Of a stretch of DNA of 64,000 bases, positions 10,555 through 22,534 are shown one piece after another (the stretch's first letter is position 1; every line of letters starts with the position of its first letter). The stretch covers positions 10,739,307 to 10,803,306 of the forward strand of contig NC_057920.1 of NCBI RefSeq assembly GCF_018873765.1, in the 5' to 3' direction. Source of the stretch: Telopea speciosissima. Its lineage: Eukaryota; Streptophyta; Magnoliopsida; Proteales; Proteaceae. Position numbers and translations under genes: made by a program. The notes under the pieces are model-generated. The model made no database searches. It saw only the letters and a program-made list of their open reading frames with translations, and had not been told where the DNA came from.

Positions 10555-11406
10555 TAGGGGTGTCAATTTTGGACTAGAACCGAGAACCGGATCGGAGCTA
10601 CCTGCTAGAAAATGAAACCGATTCACCCAATGGCTTATTTGTCCGGTTCTGAATATACCGATAAGTTATTGGTTCTGTTCCAGATCTATCAATTATGAAT
10701 TGGTGGAACCGAAACAAATTCACATCCTAATCTTAAATATTATATAATTCTTAAGACTCAAGGTCATGAGAGTTAAGATCAAACTCTTTATTTTTTTAGT
10801 CGTTCAATTTTGGTTGGTACCATTTGTCTCATATACTATTCTATCAAAAATTTTACTGTAAATTTAATGGTCCATTTTGGAAATGTTAACTTATGAACAT
10901 ACTTTAAAATAATCCTAACTTATGAGGGTGGTGGTGTTCCAACTTATTAATTAGGAAAAAAGAACTCTATTCGAGAGTGTGACCTATGTCAGCATTCGCA
11001 TGAGTCTATCTCTCTCCTCCTTATATGAAAAGATATTTTTGCCCCCTTGTTTTGAAGAAGAGAGAGATAGACACATGGGAGAGTTGGCGTAGGCCACAAT
11101 TCCGAAAAGAAAACTGCTTCCCTATTAATTAATCCAAAAGAAGAAATAATATGGAAATGTGATTTGAGAAAATAAATAAAGAATATCTCATATGATTGAA
11201 ATTAGTGTTTTATTAAATATATGTAGCATATACTAGAGATTTTTTTTTTTTTAAAAATTTGGACGAAACCGTTTAAGAACGGGAATCGGCCCATCCATTA
11301 GTTAATGATTTTGAATCTCAAATTTAAAACCGATTAACTTATTGGTTCGATTTTGATCTTTACCCTTAGTGCGGAATCGTAAAAAACCGGATCAATTGAC
11401 ACCCTA
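10555..11406. mobile_element. hAT-type non-autonomous DNA element
   Basis: Terminal inverted repeats TAGGGGTGTCAATT at the left and AATTGACACCCTA at the right. Flanks CCATGCAA and CCACGCAT agree at 6 of 8 positions, consistent with an aged 8-bp hAT duplication. The 852-bp interior is AT-rich, contains no coding sequence, and carries CCGGTT/AACCGG words near both ends. A fold-back MITE lies inside (10953-11130). The element starts 18 bp after the Mutator-like element. Confidence 0.7.
10953..11130. mobile_element. Fold-back MITE, family A, copy 1
   Basis: Palindromic element about 180 bp long. The core pairs GAGTCTATCTCTCTCCTCC with GAAGAGAGAGATAGACACAT. The ends pair AAGAACTCTATTCGAGAGTG with the reverse of CACAATTCCGAAAAGAAAAC. 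Same layout as 26991-27165, 53247-53400 and the broken copy at 56382-56600. It lies within the hAT-type element at 10555-11406. Confidence 0.7.
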
Positions 11407-12984
11407 CCACGCATAGACGGATGATCAACTACGTTAATTTTGGAGATGATTGACAGGTCTCCACTCTCCAATGATAGCCAATTATATGAACTTTCAACTA
11501 CTTTTTGTGGGCCCAAGCCGGAAATATTAACTTGTCTCACCCTTATTACTCTCGCTGTCACAGTCTGGGGCGTTGAGCAGTGAAGACGGTGGCTTTTTGT
11601 TTTGTTTACTGCCTTTTTTCTTGTTTTTGTTTAAGCCTTTAAGGGAGTCTGTTCGTAGGTTAATTATCCTTTCTTTGGGAAAGATCCAAAGCGAAACCAG
11701 ATAAAATTTCACAAAAAAAAAATGAAACCAAATAAATTTTAAGGAAAAGGACTCTTGGAGTTATATTTTTCTTCTTCATTAGGCCAATATAAAATTTTCT
11801 CTATATTCGATTGGTTATAGCTAATATTTCAATGGGTAAGAAAACGGTACCTGGCCACCATGTCTTCATGGAAAAATGGAATTTCGTGGGGGTACAATAG
11901 TCATTCTTGGTGTCCCTATGTTTCAGTGCAGGAGCAACACACCGCATGCAGCCCAGGTTGCATTCTTTCTCCCTATTTCAATTAATGATAATGTTTTTCT
12001 TTGGTAAGAATTAATGATAATGTTAATTCATTGACAAGTCTTTATCTACTTATCTTTGTGTGATATGATCTAAATGTCTAAGGCCAACAACCATTGCTTA
12101 GCGAACTGGGTGATAGCACTGCTTGTCGAAGTAGCTATGGACCAGTCGATTTGGACCAAAACAGAAAAATATCCCATAAAATTCAATATTCCTTTATATT
12201 TATTTTAGGAAAAAATATTGTTAATTGGTCATGTGGTTCCTATGCCTAGACACATGAGTGTGTGAAAAGATCATTTAGCCCCCAATGAAATCGAAAATCC
12301 TTTCCAAACCAATGCTTCTATGTGCACTCTCACTGGTGCCCGTGCTGGTGCAGGGGCTACATGATCGATTATTCTCTTAACCCATATTAAAAAACACTAA
12401 TAACTATCGATTTTGATTTGACTTTTGTAGATGAAACACTTTTTTAATTTGGTTTTGATCTGCCCGACATAATAATTTGAAAAATTGATTGAAACCAGAC
12501 CAAACTGACCATTTGACACCCGTTGTACCTCACTATGTAATATCAACTATTGAATTCGGATCCATTTCCAATAGCTTGAAATGGAAACTGATTCTGATAC
12601 CTATAACCTTGATAATAGCGGAAGTGAATGACAAAGATTTACATTTGCATATAGGAATCTTACTTGTTAGATCTAGAACATGTGAAACATATGCTATCTA
12701 ATTCGAATTATATATCAATTAATCAATTAATTATAAAAAAGTAAGTAACTAATGATCTTATTAAACCCAAAAAAATGGTAGCTAATAATCTTGAGGGTTC
12801 TTAAAGATTTGACAAGTTCTAAATAATGAGAAAAAGAATTAGGACAATTGAGAGACATGGATTGAGAGCGATCCGTCAAGTTACACAAGTCAAGGATTTA
12901 AACGGATAATCAAAAATCCGCAGTCAATTCTCATTCATATCCATTTAGGGGGATCCATATTCAATCCATTTACATATTTATTTA
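11407..12984. other. Intergenic sequence with one MITE remnant
   Basis: AT-rich, no gene supported. About 12224-12370 is a family B MITE remnant: inverted ends GGTCATGTGG and CTACATGATC, with the family words CCTAGACACATGAG and GGTGCAGGGGCTACATG. Around 11840-11955 is weaker similarity to the same family. Confidence 0.5.
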
Positions 12985-13160
12985 CACGCATATAGATCTT
13001 CTACGGCGACCTGCTCATAGCAGCCTGTGCGGCCCAGACAAAGTGTTGCGCACAATGTCCGCCTTACCCCTACTCAGGCAGGGATAAGGTAGACATTATG
13101 TGCGATATTCTATCTAGACCGCACAGGCCGCTATGAGCTGGGCGTCGTAGAAGATCACGA
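12985..13160. mobile_element. Fold-back MITE, family C
   Basis: Near-palindrome of about 165 bp. The left arm starts GATCTTCTACGGCG and the right arm ends CGTCGTAGAAGATC. Inside, CTCATAGCAGCCTGTGCGG pairs with CCGCACAGGCCGCTATGAG. It ends about 400 bp upstream of the acyl-CoA synthetase start codon, so it may touch that promoter. Confidence 0.75.
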
Positions 13161-13552
13161 TCCCTATTTACACAGTAAGTACTACATAGTAAGTAGAGGG
13201 AGCCAAAAGCTGAAAAGGACAATCTTCTCAAAAATTTTAAACAAAAAACAATAAATTTTTTTTTTTTCCTTCCTTTAAGCTCATAAACGCCGCTGGAGAT
13301 GGTTGAGATTGTTTCCAACTTTAGCTATACTGAATTAATTGCCGCTGCTACTCCCAACTACCCAAATCAGAGAAACATGTTAAATTCCAAGAGCTATCCA
13401 CCACTTTCTCTACCATTAATCTTTCTAGCTCCTCTCCTGATCTGAATGCTCTCTCATACACACATTCAGATTCTCTACATTGTTAATCAGAAAGAGCTAG
13501 CTAACTAGTTCCAGTGATCAAGTGACTCAGAAACACATTTGGGAAAGAATTA

Positions 13553-16500
13553 ATGTCGATGTACACAGTGAAGGTAGAAGAATCGAGACCGGCGGGCGGA
13601 GGAAAACCTTCTGCAGGACCTGTCTATCGCTGTCTATACGCCAAGGATGGTCTCATGGAGTTGCCTGCCGACATTGAATCTCCTTGGGAGCTTTTCAGGT
13701 AACTAGCTAAACTAAACTAAGTACTACACAGATCAATAGTCTCCAAACAATGTTAAAGCTGAGTGTTGTGCACATGTGGAGATGTGATGTACCGGAGGAT
13801 TTCTGGATTTCCAGTTCGATCCAGGCCATCCAAAGGGGAGCTTGTCCATATGGTGAGTTGTGGTGACGCACTACCAAATGTGCGATACACACCCCTGCCC
13901 GCTGTAGAGGAGCTTGATTCGATCCCTGCTGTAGTTGGATGCTCTCCCCTACCATCCTGCTATATTTTCAATTAAATGTACGCCCAGGCACATGGGGTGG
14001 GCACAATGACCACCTTGTCCCCCTGCACAAGCTGCCCATGTGCGTGGGCCTGCGCTGGCGGCACAGAACGTTCTCCCAATCGTCATTTATCTTCTCTTGG
14101 AAGAGTGTTTCTCTGAGCTGGCAGGGTGGGGAGCCAGCGATGGGGCTGGTGCGGCTGAATCGGTTTTGGTCTCGAAATGAGTGAGGCCAAAACCAAACCG
14201 TTAAAAACTTTGGTTTTCGGTTGGGTGTGATTTCAATTTTTTCGGAAAAGAAATGAGTGAGGCCGGTTGGGTTAAAAACTTTGGTTTTCACTTGAATTAA
14301 ACATGGCCTCACTCATTTCTTTTCCGAAAAAATTGGCCTATGCAGGTCTCGAACCTGCGACCTTCGCGTTATTAGCACGACGCTCTAACCAACTGAGCTA
14401 ATAGGCCATGTTTAATTTAAGTGAAAATACTCATAAAAATATTAAATAAATTTGTTTCCGCTCTGCATCTATCCATGTCCTCCCGACGATCGGCAACGGC
14501 ATAACGCTAGCGCCGGGAACAGCAGCCTTTTTAAGTTCTGAGAAAAAAATTCTGCTAATTCCAAATTTCCAAATGACGAAAGTAAAATTTCAATGCCTGC
14601 CGATCGGATGTAGGCCTCACTCCACCTTCACTCTATCTGTAAACTCTACATCATTTTCTAAAGCATTTCAGCTCCCTCCCCTCTATTCAATTCATTGATA
14701 AAATCATATCTTTGTTTCCTTTAAACAATTTATAATTTTGGAACTCTTTTCTTATGCCTCTCAGCCATTCCGTTAAAAGGAACCGTGAAAACCAAATGCT
14801 GGGTCGCCGGAAGGTCTTTGATGGCAAGGTATAATTGGGTTTCTCCCTCTCTCTGTGCGTGTGTGTTTGTGGGTTCTCTACGATCAAAACAAATGTAACC
14901 AAATACAACTACCCAATGCTGCTCTGAACCCTACTGACTATTGACGATCAATGGAGAACGGATTTCAATTCTTTGAAGGAGAAGAAAAGAGTACTACATA
15001 CTAAATACAGAAATTGAATTCACAGGCGGGTTCATACGTATGGTACACTTACCAGCATGTTTATGATCAAGCCATCAAAATTGGGTCTGCCATCAGAAGC
15101 CGCGACGTTAATCCCGTAAGCCACTTTGCTATAGTCCTCCTGTTTTGTTCCCAGTTCCCACCCACCAAGCAGCAGTTCTTACTAAGAGTGGTTCATGTGT
15201 TGGTAGGGAGGTCGTTGTGGCATATACGGATCCAACTGCCCTGAGTGGATAATAGCAATGGAGGTATACTTCTTCTGTTAATTGCTCATGAACTGTTATT
15301 TTTTGAAGATGTTCAGCTTTTATTCTTTAAATTGGGCCAACAATTATACATCTCTCTCATAGGATTTTTTTGATAATTTGGCCTTCAAGAAAAGAAAAAG
15401 ACTATTAATTTATACAACACAAGCAGAGGTAAACTGGATGTATTGCCAAATTTACTGGAGTGTCTCCTACATCATATTATCTTTGATGCTAGTATGTAGC
15501 TCCAATGAAGTTAGTGAGAAGAGTCTTTCTAATGACAACTAAAGTAAATTGTGGTTCTTCCACAGGCTTGTAACAGCCACGGCATATATTATGTTCCTCT
15601 ATATGACACCCTGGGTAGGCCGTCTTTCTTCGTCCTATTTCTTCTTTTTCCTTTGGGGACATTTATTCGTATATTTGATTTGATCATCTACTTGAAAGGG
15701 GGGAGGGGGATTAATCCAGCAATTTCATAATTGATTTGGTAGTTCTGCTTTCCTTTCAGGTGAGAATGCAGTGGAGTTCATTATCAACCATGCTGAAGTC
15801 TCGATTGTCTTTGTTCATGAGAACAAAATACAAGCAGTATGTTAATCGTCACAGTTTCTCATCTTGTCAAATGGAAAAGTATCCGCCAGAGATAACTGAA
15901 ACCAACATACATATGTCTTGACTCCTTGTTCACATGAAAATTTTTGAAACTTGCATAGCTCTCCATATGATATTTGGGTCAGCTTTGATTGTAACCCTTT
16001 TCTGTCATTGAAATTTGGCTTCCCAACTTGGTTTCAGTGAATAGATTGCATATACTTCAACACTGATACAGTGAAATATAGATACCATTAAGTGCCGAGG
16101 TAACTAATAAGGATATTTTTATAATGCAAAAGGTAAGATTTCATCTGGAAAGATGAGGCGTCTTTTGAAGCATCGTTACACTTCAGACTTTGCACTGTTG
16201 AGGCTTCCAGGCCATATGGTTCCACATTTTCTTTAAATGGTTATCCTCCGACATTGCTGCTGAGAGGACTAATAAATGACACAGAGCTTCTCTACCTAGA
16301 AAAGTTAGGTTCTGTTAATCGTTTTGCTTTCTTTGTAAGAGGGCAGCACAGTATGGCCTATGAATTAATTTGTTGTTTATTCAGTTCTCCCTCTCTCTCT
16401 CTCTCACCCACACCCACACAATGTGTTCACACATGCATGCACACAGACACGGATGTACCCCCTCTCCCACACAATATAGCATTTATTTCCTTAAAATAAG

Positions 16501-19500
16501 TTCCTTTTTTTCTGTACTTAAAATATGTATGTGAGATGAAATGAAATTATATACTATTCGTGGGGTGATGGGCAGTTGCTGTTTGTGCAGATGCTTAGGT
16601 CCATTCAAAAATGCACTTCACATCTAAAAAGTAAGTCAATTTGCAATCTTCTGTCCAGCATCTGGGTGACTAATGATTTGAAGTGGTTACTATGTTTAGT
16701 TGCTGATAGAGTATCTCCTCTATCCAGCACTTGTCAGTTTTGGAAGGATTACTGATGCACAAAAGAAAGAAGCTGAACAAGTCGGAGTGTCAGGCTTCTC
16801 TTGGGAAGAATTTGCCTTAATTGTAATTGTTTGACATCTTATATTTATATTTCAAAATTTTGTAATTACAGTATTTAAGGTCTTTATACTTTCGTTTTGT
16901 TTCTATTGGTCTACCAGGAACTTTGGAGCTCAGGTTTTATATCTTATTGCAATGTCTACATCTGAACCTGGTCTACATTTTTTTTCTTCTTTGCAGGGAA
17001 GCAAGGACTGTAAACTTTCTCCAACAAAAAGGGGCGACATATGCACAATAATGTATACTAGTGGAACAACTGGAGACCCTAAAGGTGTTCTACTGACTAA
17101 TGAGGCTATCATAGCTGAAGTGTTGTCTATGGATCAACTGATTCTAGAAACGGGGGAACCGGTAAAATAATTAACTCTGTATATTTCATAGTACATATTA
17201 ATATGTTCATACTCTTAGCATCCTTGGAATTGATGGTGATATTAGAGCCCAAAAGCAAAAAGGTTCCATATTTCTTTTGGAAGTTTCACTGTTCACTGTT
17301 TAATTAAAGTATGTTTTCACTAACTATTAAAATATATGCCCTGTGTCCAAATTTATTAAGTATATTTTATGGATAGACAACTATATTAATAAACAAATCA
17401 TTGCTATCTTTTACATATACACATCAGAAGACTAATGTATATCGTAATCTGCTCATCTCATTGAAGTCATGGCAACTTTTTGGAAATAAAACATATAAGA
17501 TAGGGATTCATCCAGTGGGCATGCCTTGGCGCAACGGTTAAGTTGCACTATTGCACCTGTTGGTTGAAGGTTCAAAACTTGGAAAGGTAAGTCTGTGTAT
17601 ATCTGCCCCTCCCAGACACTGCAGTAGCAGGAGCCTTGTGCACTGGGACGCTCTTTTTTTTGTAAGATAGGGATTCATCCGCTGCTTGTTGACCTGGACA
17701 TTTACTATATTGGTGGTAATTAGTCTACATCATCTATTCATAGCAGCATATGAGTTGTTTAGACAAGGACCTTTTGTGCCCCATGTCCAACATGGCTCAT
17801 GCTGCATAAATTGTGACCCCTTTTTTTTTTTTGACAACTAATTTTATTCAAGGAAACAGCTTCTCCACGAAGCAGGGATAAGGCTGCGCACATCTGCCCC
17901 TCCCCAGACCCTGCAGTAGCGGGAGCCTCGTGCACTGGGACGCCCTTATAACTTTTTTCATAAAACATGTTGGACTCTGACACTGTAGAGATTTTAAGTG
18001 CAAGTGTTTTTGAAGATTCCAATATATTATATATCTCTAGGACCCTTTGAATAGTATATTTAGTTCAATGCATGCCCCCTTAGCAATCATGTGCTGCATT
18101 CGTTGAGAACTTAACAATCATACAGTCAAAAATCATGCTGAACCTGCCTATAGGTAGCTTCAGGGTCTCAAAATTCTCACCCTTCTGGCAAGAAATTATT
18201 TAGAGTTTAAGGGGGTAGTGACATGCCTGATATGTAAGAGTAATGAATATATTATATTGTTTTGTAAAAGCTATAGATGGACTATTTTGACCTTGTATTA
18301 GTTAGTTCTCTCTTGGGGTTTCTCTGCTTTCCTCATTGAAGTTCTCTCTATCAAAAAGAAAATGAGAAATGCGTGTCCTGTGAATGATAATTGATCTTTA
18401 CCCCCTCTCCCCCCCCCCCCCCAAAAAAAAAAAAAAAAAGAGTGATAATTGATCATCCTAAACCTTCAAAGCTTATTATGGTTATCTCTGTAGCAAAAAA
18501 TCTTCTTGATATGTTTAGAATTCACATAATAGTAAACTTTAATGCGAGTGATGTGACTCACTTAATTAAAGGGATGCATGAGTTTGTGTTGGGCCAACTG
18601 CTTTGACCATGGGGAGAGAAAAGATCTTGGCTGGATATGGTGTATTTTATTTTCTATGTATATTGAATGGATCATCCTTCTAGTAATCAATGGTAGTTGT
18701 ATTGCTTGAGGTGTTAGCCTCCTAGCAGCAGTGGCAGAAACCTAGAATGAAATAAAGGAAGAATTCTCTCCACTTTCAGGTGACAGAAGAAGACACATAT
18801 TTTTCGTTCCTCCCATTGGCTCATGTATTTGATCAGATAGTTGAAACTTTTTGCATCTACAGGGGTGCTTCCATAGGATTTTGGCAAGGGGTATTTTTTT
18901 AACCCATTTTTTATTGTATTGAACTCTTTTTTTCTTTCTGTTTGGAGTCAGGCTTAGCTTTCAGATAATCTTGGATTTCATTTACAGGATGTCAGGTATT
19001 TATTTGAAGACATTCAGGAACTGAAGCCAACAATATTCTGTGGGGTACCTCGAGTATTTGACCGTCTATACTCAGGTTTGAATCTTATTAGCGAGGTTTA
19101 ACCTTGTTTGATTTCTTTCGTTCTAAAAACTGCTTCTACAATTCCTATGTGAAGGTATTCTTGCTAAAATTTCATCGGGAGGAGCACTGAAGAAGGGGTT
19201 ATACCAATGGGCTTACAGCTAGTATGTTGAATAGTAAATTCCTTTGTTGCTGATATACAATCTTCATTTTTTTACTATATCTTTCCTTTTAATTATTAAT
19301 AATTTGTTAACAGCAAGTTGAAAAATTTGAAGAATGGACTGAAACAACATGAAGCAGCACCTCTCTTTGACAGGCTAGTCTTTGAAAAAGTTTGTATCTC
19401 TATTCACTCCTTTTTCCCTTTGAGGAGTTTTATTATCCATGTTTGATGAGGCCCTTCATGTTAACTAAATGTGTAGATCAAGCAAGCACTAGGGGGTCGA

Positions 19501-22500
19501 GTTCATACCATCATATCTGGAGCAGCACCATTACCTCTACAAGTGGAAGAGTTTCTGAGAGTAACTAGCTGCAGTGTCTTGTCACAAGGATATGGTATGG
19601 TATATTGAGAAAAGTTCTGCTTTGGGGCATCTAAGAAACTAGTTTGACTCCTGCTTGCTTTATAGTAATGCACCTCAATCAATTTACTTGCTTCCCTCAA
19701 CTGTTATTTAAATACCAGGTCTTACAGAAAGTTGTGGGGGATGTTTTGCTTCTGTAGCAAATGTGTTTTCTATGATTGGAACAGTGGGGGTTCCCATGAC
19801 AACCATCGAAGCAAGACTTGAGTCAGTGCCTGAGATGGGATATGATGCACTGTCCATAATGCCACGTGGAGAAATTTGCCTGAGGGGAAGAACCTTATTC
19901 TCTGGTTACTACAAGCGACAGGATCTGACAGATGATGTAATGGTGGATGGGTGGTTTCATACAGGTAAAAATTCTTACAGGAAGACCCCCTAGAAGTGAT
20001 CATCAAACAAGCCAAAATCAAAAGGATCTTACTTTAGCTTCATACTAGATTTTGCAACTTCTTTACTGGAAATTTTGTTTAATGGAACTTACTTTTTCAT
20101 TGAGGCCTTGAGAAATGAAAATTATGTGGTTTCACTTGAAATTAGAAGCGAGGGGGGGGGGGGTGGGAAATGTGAGGCAATTGTGAGAAGTCTCAGGAAA
20201 CAGACAATGAAATGCCCAAAACATGAAAATTTTCTAGGAATAACGCATCTCAATGGAATACAGTTTTGCACATTTCCCTGTGCTGTTTTCCACTCATTTC
20301 TGCTGGCACTTCCTGCAGGCTGCATTTCCAGGAGTTTACATATACTTTCTCATTCTTTTCATTGCGTAAAAACTTTGGTTTCTATTTCTGATGTTGTTCC
20401 TAACTTTCATGGACACTTCTAGAAGGATAAAGAATCCATTTTGTACAGATCTTGGATCCATAAACTCATCAAGCGACACTTCTCCATTGTTCTTTTTTGC
20501 ATTATAAACCCATCTTTACCTGTTGAAAGCTTCTACATTGCAAAGATTATATTTATATTTTGTGTCTCCTTGGGTAAAGAAAAAAAAAAGATAACCCATT
20601 GTTTAACAATAAATGCTCTCCAAGCCACTTCTTTTGCCGAGTGAGACTCTTAACAATCATCAGGGACTGGTTTGAGTCTGTATCCATGCAAAATGACTCA
20701 CACCATTTTCCTCTTCAGCATCATATTTGCAACTTCTTGTCAAGAATGGGGATAGTTTTGCTGATATTCTTTATGATATTTACACTTATCAGCTGCTTGC
20801 AGGTGACATTGGAGAATGGCAGCCTAACGGGGCAATGAAAATCATTGACAGGAAAAAGAATATTTTTAAGCTGTCCCAAGGGGAATATGTTGCGGTGGAG
20901 AACATCGAAAATGCATATGGCCAATGCCCTCTTGTCACATCGGTATGACACCAGACCAATCATAGACTTACTACAGTAGTAAAATGATATAGAAAAGCAC
21001 ATGCACTTCGATACATGAGGCATTGTGATATATCATCCTGTTAATGGATTATCCCCAACATGTTCAAACGTCATCCACTGCTTGTATGTTCTTGTGTGAT
21101 ATTCCTGATGAGGCAGCTATCTGTGAATAGTGGTCCTCCTGTTCCTCTGGAATATGGTGCAAGGTCTTATAGGATGGAGCATGCTGGTGTGAATCCAGTT
21201 AAGATGGATACCGAAATATTATCTACTCATAATTACTCTTGATCTTTATGTTTCTCTGCTTGCCTGTACTTGCACATTGTATTTGACACCTTGCCGAAGT
21301 TCTTTCATTCTACTTGGTCTACTCTCTGTCTAATTTGGAATGGTGCACAGATTTGGGTCTATGGGAACAGCTTTGAGTCCTTCCTTGTGGCTGTGGTGGT
21401 CCCTGAAAGAAAAGCAGTTGAAGATTGGGCAGCAATCCACAATGAGACTGGAGATTTCAAATCATTATGCGAAAAACCAAAAGCAAGGAAGTATTTTCTA
21501 GACGAGCTCAACAAAACTGGTCAGAAATCTAATGTATGTTGATAATGCCTTTTTCCAAGTTGCTGAGTAACTCAAAAGCTTAAGTATATTCTCTTCTAAT
21601 ATGGTAGCTGTTGGTACAGCTTAGGGGTTTTGAGATGCTAAAGGCAATTCATTTGGAGCCAAATCCTTTTGACACTGAGAGGGATTTGATAACCCCGACA
21701 TTCAAACTGAGAAGGCCTCAGCTACTTAAGTACTACAGGGTATGTCTTATCATGTCTTATTCCTTTTTTCTTCTCCCTTGTAATCAATCGTTTCTCCTTT
21801 CCCCTTGTTTTCTGCGACTTTGTGCCTGTGGATACCCCCTCCATATTAACCTAAAATGCTCATGTTATCCATAAATTTCTGTTAGAAAAAATTTAGTAGA
21901 ACCGTCTACTCTGAGGCATCATGACAGCAACCATCTCACTGTATATTAACTGAATTTTTCCTTCAATTTTTTTTAACTTCCTGTGAAAATTTGCATAAAA
22001 GGTGGGTGGTTCATGCCATTTCTATACATGAAAAGAAGAAAGGGAGTCTTCTTATTCCTTTTTTTCCTCCTCCCTTGATATGTGGAATATATGAACACAA
22101 GGATGGGTCCTTATAATAGAGGAACCCAGGCCACTTATTGATCAAATTTCAACCCTAAATAAGCACTGGAAGTGGTTGAAACCTAAAAGTGAGTTTGGAG
22201 TTTTGATGTAATTACAAGAATGCATTTTCATTAATGGAATATTCTATCTATTGACATTCTAATAATTTTCTGTCACTTTTAAGACTCTTCCCCTACTTGT
22301 TGGGCCTGAGATTTGACCCCTGATATCGGTCCAACCATGTTTGCCATGCGGCAAAGGAGCAGGACCTTGTGTTAAATACAAATTTCACAAACACTTGGAT
22401 GAATAATCCATAAAATGTAGGACATTACTGCTTCTATTGGTTCTGTTTTATGCTTTTAATGATGTTCATACTGACATTGTTTGCAGGAATGTATTGATCA

Positions 22501-22534
22501 ACTGTATAATGAAGCCAAGGGAACAAAAATATGA
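13553..22534 (+). CDS. LACS4: Long-chain acyl-CoA synthetase, 19 exons, complete
   Basis: Exons: 13553-13698, 14765-14828, 15026-15115, 15207-15263, 15566-15614, 15760-15836, 16591-16630, 16728-16822, 16997-17161, 18780-18890, 18988-19075, 19155-19221, 19314-19389, 19477-19594, 19719-19964, 20803-20942, 21351-21533, 21620-21739, 22487-22534. All are GT-AG with matching phases. They give 1980 nt, 659 residues, the usual family length (Arabidopsis LACS4 about 666). The enzyme activates fatty acids to acyl-CoA through an acyl-AMP, usually at the ER. Motifs: KPSAGPVYR near the N terminus, AMP-binding [11 protein letters not shown] (residues 226-236), [70 protein letters not shown] and the C terminus fit the LACS3/4/5 clade better than LACS1. 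Start chosen at the first Met; a second Met is two codons on. No disabling change seen. Exact paralogue uncertain. Confidence 0.93.
14174..14428. repeat. Palindromic and direct repeats bracketing the tRNA-Ile gene
   Basis: A perfect 30-bp inverted repeat lies at 14235-14264 and 14305-14334 with a 40-bp spacer; its right arm includes the tRNA terminator and reaches the discriminator base. A second inverted pair, 24 bp with one mismatch, lies at 14285-14308 and 14404-14427 and encloses the tRNA gene. In addition, GAAATGAGTGAGGCC followed by GTTAAAAACTTTGGTTTTC occurs twice about 76 bp apart (from 14174 and 14250). Confidence 0.9.
14334..14407 (-). tRNA. tRNA-Ile (anticodon AAU)
   Basis: Minus-strand cloverleaf starting GGCCTATTAGCTCAGTTGG and ending in GGTTCGAGACCTGCATAGGCC plus discriminator A. 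The 7-bp acceptor stem pairs GGCCTAT with ATAGGCC. D-arm/A-box TAGCTCAGTTGG and T-arm/B-box GGTTCGAGACC are intact. The anticodon loop CTAATAA gives anticodon AAT. No intron. A T6 Pol III terminator follows immediately (14332-14327). It lies in intron 1 of the acyl-CoA synthetase gene on the opposite strand, bracketed by inverted repeats. It looks functional. Confidence 0.95.
17514..17662 (+). mobile_element. Au-like tRNA-derived SINE with 18-bp target-site duplication
   Basis: 149-bp element in intron 9 of the acyl-CoA synthetase gene. Pol III A-box-like TTGGCGCAACGGTTAAGTTG and B-box-like GGTTCAAAACTT are present. The 3' part (CTGCCCCTCCCAGACACTGC, GAGCCTTGTGCACTGGGACG) and the terminal T-run match the plant Au SINE layout. 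A perfect duplication TAAGATAGGGATTCATCC flanks it (17496-17513 and 17663-17680). Confidence 0.92.
17860..17950 (+). mobile_element. 5'-truncated Au-like SINE
   Basis: 3' half of the same SINE family: GCAGGGATAAGGCTGCGCAC, CTGCCCCTCCCCAGACCCTGC, GAGCCTCGTGCACTGGGACG. The tRNA-like head is missing and no flanking duplication was found. It lies about 200 bp after the complete copy in the same intron. Confidence 0.75.
18405..18440. repeat. Poly-C/poly-A low-complexity tract in LACS intron 9
   Basis: A C-run directly followed by an A-run. Such runs are prone to length errors. Similar G or C runs occur at about 20151-20163, 22649-22663 and 41508-41519. Confidence 0.8.
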
